A stretch of 60,000 bases of DNA from Owenia fusiformis (Eukaryota; Annelida; Polychaeta; Sabellida; Oweniidae). Positions 18,812-31,600 of the stretch are shown piece after piece. Every line of letters begins with the position of its first letter. Positions within the stretch are counted from its first letter, which is position 1. Under the pieces are notes generated by a model, which did not search any database, had not been told where the DNA came from, and saw nothing but the letters and a program-made list of their open reading frames with translations. The DNA is taken from NCBI GenBank assembly GCA_903813345.2, contig CAIIXF020000008.1:14742822-14802821 (forward strand), given 5' to 3'. The position numbers were made by a program, and so were the translations under genes.

Positions 18812-19644
18812 TCACTTGTCATCACTATCAGATGAACTCTCTAGTACACTTGTACTACAGAATGAGTTAGAACTATGCTTTTGCAAGTATGGTCTAAATG
18901 AGGATTGTATATTGAGACAGTTTGTATTATCGGGACCAGTGGTTATGATACCAATGTTCTGTTCAGAGTCAGTTTCTGATGGCACAGTGATAGATGGCTG
19001 TTGTTCTAGGACACCATTCACGGAGATACCAGGAACATAGATATTTTTCTTACTGGCTTGAGAAGAACCCTTCTCATTGATATTCTGGTTTTCATCCGTT
19101 TGAGTTGTAGGTGTATTTTGAGTAATATGTACTTGTTCAGTATAACTGTCTGCTGAGTCACTTCTTGGGAGATGTTTGAGTTTTACTCGATGGAATTTGT
19201 TGACACTATTTATGGAAGAATGAGATTTGTCAATGGAGCTGCTACTGCTAGAGCCATAACTGCGGAATTTTGATCCTCTTATATTATGACGCTTTATTTT
19301 ATGATCCTTGATAATTAGTTCACCTATCATGTTCTTGTATTGTAGTGCACTTTCTCTGTTATTTTTGGTATTGAAAAGATGTTTGGGTGGTTCATGGTGA
19401 CCAATAGAATTTGAGGTTGCATTCTCTGCTGATTGGTTATTGGGTCTCTGATTGGTCATTTGAAGTATAAATTCTAACTCTGCCACTCGTTTTACTGCTT
19501 TGCGGATCTCAATGTCACGCACTTGGAGTTGTTCAGTTAGATTGTCACATTTCATAGAGAGATTTGCTATTCTTTCTTTTGTCACCATACTGTCAAAGCT
19601 CTTCACATCTGCGATGATTTGTTTCAATTCTGACACTTCTTTTC
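18812..19644 (-). CDS. CNGA: CNG channel C-terminal exon
   Basis: The last exon encodes 276 residues. It opens with a heptad-like coiled coil ([16 protein letters not shown] to RVAELEFIL) in the place of the CNGA C-terminal leucine zipper, which sets subunit stoichiometry. A low-complexity serine-, asparagine- and basic-rich tail follows, ending SSSDSDDK. It joins in phase to 20181-20377, itself a serine-rich linker. The tail shows no known domain. Confidence 0.85.
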
Positions 19645-22600
19645 CTGAAAAGTTCATATTTGTAGTATTTATTCAAGTTAGTGTCACCTTGGTGCTCTGT
19701 TTTTTCACATTACCACTCAGCACATGATTTGAACTATATTCAACAGGCCTTTAATCGCAAGCAATAGTCAGGGATATGTGTACTATCGAGCTGGCACCTT
19801 TTCTGAATAGGGTATGAAATTATATACTCATTTTGCAAATTGCAGAGATAAAAATATCCAAAACCGAAGATTCACAACTGAGTAAGTTGGATTTTCAACT
19901 GGGTGCAAAGCATTGGATATAAGATAGTACAAGTAGCCATGGGAAGATTTTAAATAAAGAATAGATGTTTTGGATCATGTTCTATATTTGTAGTGTAGGT
20001 AGTGTTGGACCTTAGAATGCAACATGGTGTTACATGTAGATTAGTGTCACATAGGATTGATCCTTATTAACTCATTCCATATTAATTGATATAGCAAATT
20101 GTGCTTAACATCTCATTGAAGAATAAATACATGTGCCTGTACCAGAAATCTTAAGGTGAACAATATTTTCTGTAACTTACCTTTGTTAAGCATTAATTTC
20201 CTGAATTCATCAGATTGTATCACTTCCTTTAATTTTTCCGATTTTGGGGGTATTGTCGGGTAAATTGTATTGCCATATATAGGCTTCTCATCGGAGGAAA
20301 TTGAGTGATTTGGAGAGTTGGTAGTTGGGAGGCTATCACTAGAACATGTTCGACGTGCCTCACGATTCTTCTTTATTCTGGAAATAGAAATGACTTTAAA
20401 ACCTACAAAATTTGTACAATTACCAGGCCCGTAGCCAGGGGAAGTTTGGAGGGTTCGAGCGAACCCCTCACCCCTGGTTTTATCAAGTAATTTTAGCCAA
20501 TTTTGGACCAAAATTATCAAATGTGAACCCCCCTTGAAATCATAGAAAAGTGAATCCCCTTGGCAAAAACTGGCTAAGGGCCTTTATAGATTAAAGAAAA
20601 TCATATATGTACATATTACTATTTCATGCAAAAAGGGGGTTCATCAACAGAAAGTTTGTAAAGTTTACTTAAAGTGTCTCACATATTCGATCAAAATTTG
20701 CCATGCAAACATGTTAGTCTACTTTACTGGCCCCCCTTGCTGTAACAAGGAACCCAAAACACATTAAAACGTAAACATAAACCAATTAGTCACTTCACTA
20801 TGAAAGTGAGGGGTGTACGCTGTGTGCATGGCCTAACACAATATCAGTGGTCATTTACTGTGTCAACTTAGTAACCCTTGCATATCGTGCTCACTCAAGT
20901 ATTGAATAATTTTTTTATGATCTAAATGTTTGTGGTTTATAAAAAAAATGTGATATGTTTTAGTTAGAAATACATTAATTAATATATTCATTCAAACAGC
21001 ACTAGAATGCGGGAAGAAACATGAGAAAGAGCAATGGTGCAATTTTCCGTAAGGGTTTCAAACATTTCTGAACACAATCATACATGTACTTTATGTGTAC
21101 TGTTATTTTTAGTGCTATATTTATAGATATAATTTCACGTATTAAAATCATATTTTCCAGCAATGACTTCAAATTCGGAACCACACCCATATCACATTTT
21201 CTTCAATAACTCCAAACATGTGTAAACATTGACCATGTGCATATAAATTCAGATTTCACGAGCTCTTTCCTCGAGTACCTCATACACCCCTGCATGGATT
21301 TGAGTTGGATTCGCCTTTTATACGTGAGCCGACACACTCGCAAACGCTGATTGGATAAAGATTGCGAGAATCTTTAAGGTCCATTGATCTCTTTGATGTC
21401 ATTATATCCATGGTTACAATAATTTTAAGGATTCTTAACAAAGTTTCTGTATGTCCCCAACCCCATTATTCTACCCAGCCTCACCTTTCTCTAGCCTGTT
21501 GTTCCAATACTTTCTTTGCCTCTGGATATTCCACTAAAGCCTACAAGACACAATTTGTGAGTACTACCAGTACATATGTATAGTATATCATGTCATCATG
21601 GGCTATCATCGCAATCTTTTCATACTAAGATTGCTTTGGCAAAGTGGTCGTAACAAAGGAGAAAGGATGAGTATCTGAATGATATAATCTAACAGTGGGT
21701 GTGTTTGGATAAATGAATATTGTGAAGAGAATGCTACAAACATAGGCATGAAGTCAAAATATGATTTATTATGTCACCACCCCAAGTGGTGACAATTTGT
21801 TATAGTCTCCAACTTTTTGTAGACAGCGGTTGGTGTTTGGTGGTCAGCATTCGGCGGTTGGTGTCTGTAACATGGAATCTGTAACACATGGAAGGTGGTG
21901 ACGCTTTGCATATTAATGCCTTGTCTCTCAAAGCTATACTGGTTGGAAAGACCTCACTGGAATGAATACAGGCAGTTTCAATTCCAATTTGAAGTACAGG
22001 GTGTCAAATAAGTCTGTTCTCCCCCTTAACCTTTTTATCTTTAAATTTATCATACTTTCCCAGATATCATTTTGAATGCTGATCACCCTCAAAAAATCAA
22101 TCATAAACGCCTCCTTATAAAATTGCTACAATGTTTCTTGTAAGGTTGTAGTTGATATTTGATTACATCAAAACAAGTAAAATTACCACGTATAGTGAGT
22201 GATTGAAAAGTGAAAATGATATTGCAGTGACAATGCCAACATTGGGTGATTTCGATGTTTCTCAATATCGTTACAGAGTAAAATATGTTACATTTAGGGG
22301 AGCTTTTGAACCAGGGGCATCTTTCATCACAAAATAGTTGAATTAACAGCCAAAATTAAACATGGACATCACTAAAAATACTCTAAAAAATTTGGAATTT
22401 GACCAATCACTCTGAAATTTGGTGTGTGATCAGCAAATTGAATTCTCTTTAAGATGGTCTATGCCAACCCTATGTTATTTCTGAATTAAAAAAGTTAAGG
22501 GGGAGAACAGACTTATTTGACGCCCTGTATATGTACATAAAAGTGAATGAGAGAGAGAGGGTGCATGTAGGGTCATACTTAGGGTAGGGAGAAAAGAGAG

Positions 22601-25600
22601 ACTAGCTCAATGGCTGGGTGTAAGCTTCTTCCTTGGGAGTCAGTGGGATATAGATTATGTTACTACTTCACTGTAGCATCACCTAAACCAAACATAGCAT
22701 TGACACAGTTATATTGTAAGTGCAATTCTATCTGACCTCTATTCTGCATATCTTCACTGAATCTTAAGGATGCAGTACCAGCTCAGCGTAGAAAAAATTC
22801 CAGACATTAGATTTTGCTCATATTTTTTACAATGTATCACTATGATGGTATCATCATCCAAGTGCAATATGAAGAGGATTGACCGTCTGGTAATTACAAA
22901 ATAAAAAATTTATTTTACCTACCCAAAATGAATCTTTTTACTTTTTTGAGTTTTCAAAAGAGCTGGCACCTTTCGAACCCTGGTTTTCGTATCCACTAAT
23001 TGCGACTCAAGAACAAGTTTTCCCATAAAAGTGAAAGGGATAAAATATGCTTGATAAAATGTTTGCAATTTAATTATTTTCTGGAAACACCATTATTGAA
23101 ATAAACTATAATTTTTGAATAAGACTAAATGCGAAAATGACGTTCTTGGGAGCTAGCTTTCTCAAACCGGAAGTCAAACCTACGCAAACAGACGTGAAAA
23201 CCGACCCGGTACTGCTTCCTTAAATGAAAAAGCGAATGTCAACTTTTTTAATTTCCAACGTCAAACTTGATTTGAAGTGACAATCAGAGGAAAATGAAGC
23301 AATTCCACGGATTTTAACGAAATATATGTCACTTGTAAGACAAATAACTAATAAAGGAAAATTTGATAGCGAAGAAAAAGTAATGAAAGTATGTGTCCTC
23401 TGAGGTCCTTGTTCTACCTTTAAGTATGAATATCTACGTGATTTCTTTAGCGTGTCTATCAATATTGCTTTGATAATCCAAATTAATTTGCTGCATCATA
23501 ATAAGTCCAGATCAATATACCAAGCTTTGTTGTGATATCAGTAAGATTGGCACAATGTTGATTAATTGTTTACATCGATTCAAATCTCGTCAGTCTTATA
23601 CATATAAATTCTTTCCTAACCTGGTGTGTTTCAGTCAGAATCAAGGGGCCTTTAGTTTTAATTCTGCCTGTATTGTATCTTATAATATTCATGTTTTGGA
23701 TGCTGATAAGTCAATTTATAAGTTTTTATGTGGTTTTCAATTGTGCCCCTTGTTCTTTTAGACTCATAGTTTTGGTCTCATAGTTACTATACAATAGACA
23801 AATTCTTTTGTAAACATGTGGTTCATGCTATATAACCCATTAGATAGAAGTCATATATTGAAGAGTATATTACATACTGTGATAAGGTCCTTCCTAGAAA
23901 GACAGAGGAGCTCTGAGTAACCCACAGACTGGACGTCTGCGGTTCGTCTGCAAAATATACATAATACATTGATGTTTTAGTGAACTTTGTGTATTTGAAA
24001 CCTTATCTATTATGAGATACCAAAGTTGGTCAAAAGTTTATGATAGCTTTTTGAAAGCTATTTTGTTATCAATAACATATTATTTTAAAAAAATGATTTT
24101 GTGATCCCAGTATACATAAATGTCAAACTTTGTTCTTTTTGTTTAATTTTAAGCAGAAAAGTTTAAGATAAGAAGCACATATGCCTTATCTTCTATATGA
24201 TTGAGTATGATCGTCAGTTCCAGATCCGAGGAAGATGATATTTGGATTCTCTGACAAAAACCTCTTTGAATGATGAACTTTTCAAACTTGTACAATATGT
24301 TGATAAAAGTCACTCTTACTTGTTTTGACCATAGTCCAGCTTGAGCAAGCTTATCTCACCAAAGTAGTTGCCTTCACTCAATGTTGCGACTACCATGCTG
24401 TCTCCCGTTTCTCCATTGGTCACAAGGATCTAATAGATATAACATATTGTTAAGGCTCTTGTGTTGTGTTTCAATTGGTATCATTTTGATAAGAATTCAT
24501 AAAGTAGTAAAGCAAGTTTTCTGCAGTGAAATAATAATGTACTATTGTAACATGTTATGAAATTATTTGATATATATACTGATATGTATTTAGTGTCCAC
24601 CGGGACTTTGGATCAATGTACAACAATAGTAGTATAAAATAAATAAATGACAGAGATACAAATGAATTTAAAATAAGACATCTTACCTCTACTCTGCCAT
24701 GATTTATAATATACATCTCTCTACCTGAAAATACATTGTATTGCAATAAATGAAGTACATGTTCTATATGAAACACTGCCATTCTGCTTCAAAAAATCAG
24801 GTTTGAAGCTTACTATGTGATTATTATACTACTCTATTTAAGAGTGCTCTTAGTCAACTTATTCTTGTCAATACTCAATTACAATTAGATATACATTTAA
24901 TGGTGTCTCCTAAGCCGATGCCGGCTGGTGGTTTTTTTTTAAAAAAGTATTTATTATATGATATTGAAATGTAGTTTTTAAACCTGTGACACAGAAATAA
25001 AATATTTTAAACTAAACTAATTATTTCATAATTAATATAATGTTAAGTACATACAGTATAAATTCTATAATAATCGTAAAGAAATATTGCATCATTGTCA
25101 TACTCTACATATTAAAGTACTTTAAAGTAGTTATTTACCTATTTCGCCTGTTCTGCATATATAATCCCCTGGTGAGTAGATTTGAGACTTCAGTTTCAGC
25201 ACCAACTCCCTCAGTAATCCTTCCTCACATTCTTCAAATATCTTCACCTGTAATTAAGGATAATGCAAGTCAATATGCATTTAATAGAATAGATTTACAT
25301 GTATTTGATGTTCAGGTAACAAAACCTGTATGGCCCAGATCTATGGCGTTTCATATTTTTGGAGTAGATAACTGAACTGGAAAGGTTTGGCTAATGTTCT
25401 GGTTGGCTATAAAATGAAATTTTCTCATTCTCATTTATTCATAGGATGCCGATGCTGTAAGGTTTAGTTTCTTGCTCCTTGTTATGAATTAATTTGTTTA
25501 CCTTTTTGAGAATATCAAGGTGAATATGAATAGCGATCTCTGCCTGCAGTCTCTCTGGAAGCAAATCCAGCTGATTTGATTGGTTAAGAGCCTGGGTTCG

Positions 25601-28600
25601 GGTCCATGAATAATCCGCCCATTGTTTCACTCTATCTTGAAGGTGTTGAGGTACTTTTCTATGGTTCATGTAGAACTTAACAGAGTCCATCCTGTGTAGA
25701 GAAAGGAGAAGGTGAAATTCTTAAAGGCCCGTAATGTACGGTTTGAGACTATTTTGTAAGCATCCTCCTACAGTAAAACCTGTCGAAGTAGTAGAACACA
25801 TTTGGTACCTCTAAAATGTTTTCCACTTAGGAGGTGTTCCACTTATAGAAGTTCATTTAACATAAAGTCAGCTGGTCTTGGGACTCTGAAAAGTGTTCCA
25901 CTCACAGAGGTGTTCCACTTCTAGTGGTGTTCTACTTTGCAGGTTTTACTGGATTGTTTGAGAGATTTTTAGATCAAAGTTGAGTTTTGAAGAAAGAGTT
26001 GTTATTCATTTAATTGTTGATGAAAATACCAACCTTCCTTGGAATTCCTGTCTTGCGGCATTCATGTTACTGATGACATCACCTACATTCCCGACAACTG
26101 CAGCAAACACAAATACACCAACGAGAAAGGTGAACCCAGTGAATACATACTCCTAGCAAAATTTGAAAATAAAGATGCATCATTTGGAGTGTGTAATATG
26201 CAGTATGTGATGTGAAGTAATGTTTACTGAAACAACTTATATTTGGTGAATAAACTTGATCTGTGACAAGAGATTCAAAATGGTATTTAATCCATCTATA
26301 CAGGAGAAATCAAGAAGATTCCACAAAGTTTAAAAAGCATTTTTGGGTCACCCTGTACATACCATATCTGTTTCTGGTGTATTTGTCTCCCCTATTGTTG
26401 TTAATGTCATCATTGACCAGTACATACACCGGATATACTTCCTAGAACATAAAACTACTATACTATGATAGACTAATGCATTCCATACATTAAGTATAAA
26501 CAATCTTCAGTTGACACTTTGGACTTAAAAGTATGTAATCCTTAAATTTGTCCCTCTCATTGTTAATTTTCGGTTTTCTCAGAGTTTTAGTTTGATTTAT
26601 TGATCCGCGTCACCCCAAAGCCATCTAACCTTATCTTGATCCATCAAGGTATTACAAATGACTAAAGGAATGCAATTGGTTTAACATTATGCCTTACCTT
26701 GCAAAGACCTGGTCTTCTTCATCAGCAGGATACACCCAATTATTTGAGCCAAATCCCTCATACTAAAGTGAAGAGCATACAAATTGAAATAGATAAGAAT
26801 TATTATAAAAGGTCTTATGGCTCCAACAAATCTAATTAAAATCACCAAGTAGATTGTTTAAACTAACAAAAGACAAAACGATTAAATTCCTGAACGACAT
26901 CATGTCCTATTGTTTAATAAAATGTTGCCAACTTTTCTTGAAATTGGTGTTTTATGAAATGTTACTAGCTTTGCTTGATAATATACATTAAAGATTTAGA
27001 CTAAAAAAAAAATTATGGTATTTCTATTTTATAAATATTGGATTCATTCTTGTATAATCTAAATCATCCACACCTCAGATACGACATGATAGAAGCAAGC
27101 TATCCAGTGAATAACCACCCACAAGTAGAGTGTCAACTTGAAGGCCCTTACTCTGTATGGACTGCTGGTGCGACTGGAATAACACATACAGTGCTCACCA
27201 TAAATAAATGACACCTGGATTTGCTGAAGTGAGGATTTCCAATGTTAAAAAGAAGAGAATTTTCAAGAGGCTATACATCAGTGGATGTGAGTGTACAAAA
27301 TGTAAAATATACAAAACTTAAGGGATGTGTATCTAGACATTATTGGAAAGTACGAAGTCTCAAATCTCCATGGTCTTGAAATGGTGATAGAAAAGCCAGG
27401 TGTCATTTATTTATGGTGAGCACTTTAGGTTTTGGTACAATGAAAGATGTGTATACATCAGATCTGTATTATAGATAGGTGTTCACTTGAAACAGGTGTT
27501 TATTACTTAGGGTTGTGTTTATAAGAAATGTGTGATTTCTTGTGGTATTTGTTTCCCAGAAAAAGTAGTTTACTAGGGAGAGGTGTTCACTAATCTAGAG
27601 ACAGAGATGTTCACTAATCTTGAGATAGAGGTGATCACTAATCTTGAGATAGAGGTGTTCACTAATCTAGAGATAGAGGTGTTCATGATAGGTAAATGTT
27701 GCTATAGATTTAGGCACATGTATTCCATTTGTTAAATAAAAGGGCATAGCTAGACATAGAGGTTAACCAGAAATAAATGTTCATTAGTTGTATTTGTACT
27801 GTTAATAAATACATTGTCTCCATTATAACAAAACTGAAAAAGGACAAATGTTCAAAGATAGGAAATGAAAAAGCAATCATTTAATGAGGCTGGATTAATG
27901 TTTCAGGGGGTGTCATCAATCACTTCTAATTTTTCTTAGGAAATATTTCAGTACAGACTATAATAGGTAATTCTTCAATAATGTTGCCGGATATTAATGC
28001 CATATTAGTTAATAGGAAACTCCCTATAGAAATACAAAATGTGTGCTGTGCCTCGATTTCTATAATGACCATCCTTAGCTATTTCAGTTGCTTTATATTC
28101 ATCTCTAGAGAGCTTAGTGGCAGTAATTACGACATGTTAAAAGTGTTGTAGATGTTCATTAAGGGTCGTGTTAACATGGAAGTCGGTTAAATAGGATATG
28201 GAAAAAAGGACGGAGAAAGAGGTCACATTTTGAAGTGATCAGTTATAAAGGTACAAAAAAGCTTCTTTTGCACTGATACTGATTTTGCCTATTAATTATT
28301 TAATTTAAACCACTTTGACGTATTGGCAATTCCTCAGGGATTTTGTCTAAATGTATTAGAAGAGCAGATCAAATTTTGTTAGAGGGGGTAAATAATGATT
28401 TCCTTAATGTAAAATATAGATAGCACTGAAAACACTGAATAGCAAACCAACATTTTCAATTTTTATTCATGGGTGGGCAGGAGGGGTTATACCATTATGA
28501 AATCAACTTTATTTTCAATACCATCTTCAATTGGTAGATATACAGCCCGATATACAGTTGATTCATTCCTTTGTAGTGAAGAAGTTTAATCACCACTCTA

Positions 28601-31600
28601 ACATGTTTCCTTCAAAGATGCCAGTCGGGTTGTAATTATACAATGGTGTAGCATATAAATAAATCTTTTATATTAACAGTTATCAGTAAATTGATCAAGC
28701 TAGTAATCAGTTTCATGAATAAAGAATTAAGATTTTATTTATCACAAGCATCATTGATAGATGACTGAAAAATATTGTCTAGTGTACGATGTTTGATTTT
28801 TTAAGAGTGGTGAGGTTTATCCATACACAGATGCATCTTTGCCAAAGATGAGCAACTCAGTTGTGGTCTTGTATTGATTAATATGTAAGGTGCTCTTTCT
28901 TACCTGTCCGTTACATCGAAGAATTTCATCATAGTATGATATTTTAGCAGTCTTGGAAGCCTCATTATTGGCCCAAATATATCCGCTGAAATAAGGATTT
29001 ATTTACTTAATGTTTTACTTGTATAGCAAGTTTGATAATTGCAAAACTTTCTAAAAGCATTTTTCGATGCACTGATATCTTTTAAAATGTATCACACTAC
29101 ACACGCATATATTTTATTTAAAGTTTATGATGACCAAAGTGTGCAATTTTCCCTCAAATTCCCATATCCGAAAGCGCATTTGGTAAAGTCCTGGTTATGG
29201 TCAAAGATATTAAGAATGTAATTATGTTTACAGTAGCGTTATTAGAAGTATAACTTACTTTCTCCAACCTGAGTACTGCCAATGGTCACATATACAACAA
29301 CTGAAAAATTGATGGGAAAAATAAAATGGAAACATAGTTCTATGTAAATATCATCATGATAAGATTGAGAAGGGTGCCAAATAGGAATCTTTCATGAGTA
29401 AAAATAGGAAAATATTATCACATTAGGTGATTTGATATAGGGAATTTTTAACATAGAATATTGTTATCAAAACCTCTAGCCATTGACTCAGCAAGAGACT
29501 TGCAATATGGGATGGTATCTAAATATTGTCATTAAAATTGAGAAAATGCAAAAGAATAGAAAAAAACTTATTTTATACAAAAATAAATAATTTCATTGGG
29601 AGGGGGTAAATGGCAATTTATCAGTGTGAAATATTAATTTTTGACAGTACATCAACAGCAATTCAACATTTTTTATGGTCTCCAACATTTTTGTTGACGA
29701 TGTCTGGCATTGACATTTGGTGGTTGGTGTTTGTAACAAATGGCAGATGGTGACAATTTGCATACCTTGTTCCTTTTTGAGAGGAGGGGGGGGGGTGTTA
29801 AACCATAATGAAATTAACTTTCATGACATTTTGACACTATCCCTTCATCTAACAAACCTGCAAATATATTGAAGAGTGTCCCAAGGGGAGCAACAGCAAT
29901 GACATCCTTTATGAACCTTCTCTTCTGTCTATAGTGGTTACTCATTTTCACAGTGTCAAACACAAGGATCCCATTCTCTAAATAAGCCGTCCTAAGCTGT
30001 ACTCCAATGTCCAGTAGGTAGATGATGTCAGAGATGATATCCAAGTAGAAGAAACACTGTTGGTTCAGGGACTGAAATGGTTATTTTAACATATTTTAAG
30101 TCAAATAAACTAAGGTTGACAAAGAATGTGGAACACGTTTGGTTGGTGTTTCTTATAGTGTTTCATATTTGTGAGGTGTACTTAGTGTTACTAACAGAGG
30201 TTAATTCTGCATGGATGGAACTTTGAGGTGTTCAACTTACAGAGTTCAATTTAACAGGTTTTACTGTACAATGTATTTGGGAATTTTGGAATGTTCTTTT
30301 ACAATTCATATATACTTCATTTATGAAGAACTGTCGTTAGCTTTTGAAATAATCATATATTAAGTATCTATTCAGAAAAATACCCCAAAAACAAGGAATG
30401 TTGAATCGATCCAGTTGGGTCTCTCTAGCATTTTAAGACCCTGGGAATATTCTTATAATTTGTCTGTTCTATATTTGTCTTTACATAATAAACTCATGGT
30501 GGTGATTTTCATTATAGTCAATTACCCGTCTGAAGTTCTTATGGACTTATTATGCAATTTGAAATGTTGCCCATTTGTTTCTAATGATTATCTAATATAC
30601 AACCTCTTACTTATTCTTGATAGAATATAAAATTTAATGGTACGACTGATGTATCTGTTAATGTCACACTCTGCATCAGCTGCACTAACCTTATCTGACA
30701 TTTTGATTTTTGGTGTTTCTCATGACATGTAATGTCAATTTGCCCATTCTGTCCTACAATGCTATTGTGAGTTGTTGTGATGTTATAGTGAGCACAAATA
30801 AATATTTGTTTAATAACAAACAATGAGCAACAATACAAAACATTTCTAGAAAAAGATGTATGATTTCCGCAGGCTTTAAAATAATTAAAATAACAAGTTA
30901 TTATGATAATTTATACGTTATAATTTAATTGACCTGCCTACCCTTAATACAAATTACCATGGCAACCTTATCTCTTGATCATTTTAAGGTATAGCTATAA
31001 TATTTTAGCATCATATGTGTAATTACATAATCTACATTTTCTGAAAAAAATGAGAGGGATATGTGGAGAAATTACAAAATAAGAGCATTTTTATCAGAAT
31101 ATATGGATCGCCCCTTGTATATAGGACATTTAGAGATTTTTCTTATTTGTCTACAGTAAAGCATGTGCTTAATATATCCCAATAAGTGAGCAATTTCTCA
31201 AATACTATGGTACAATCTCTGCCTCTACCTCAATAATAGAGAGCTGCAATATTTAAAGTACATTTTATATTAACTGGTGTAATAGTTTATTATAATGCTC
31301 AAACTTTTCAAATCTAATCATTGATTTTATAATAAAGTCTAACTGAATATGATTAATTATTATTGTTATGAATAAATTTTGCCTTTAATCTGATGCATAG
31401 ACTAATCCATTGATTATATTTCACAAAAGATTGACATGTCCCCATATTATAGAACAAAAGCTTATTGTTTTATCACAGGGTCAGGGTGACCTGATTGGTT
31501 TGCATAGAATGTCAATTCAAACTATTTGGATTTTAAATATTTAACAGCTATTATTATATTGGAAGGTCTAGGTAACTTAGATTTTGATTAAAATAACATC

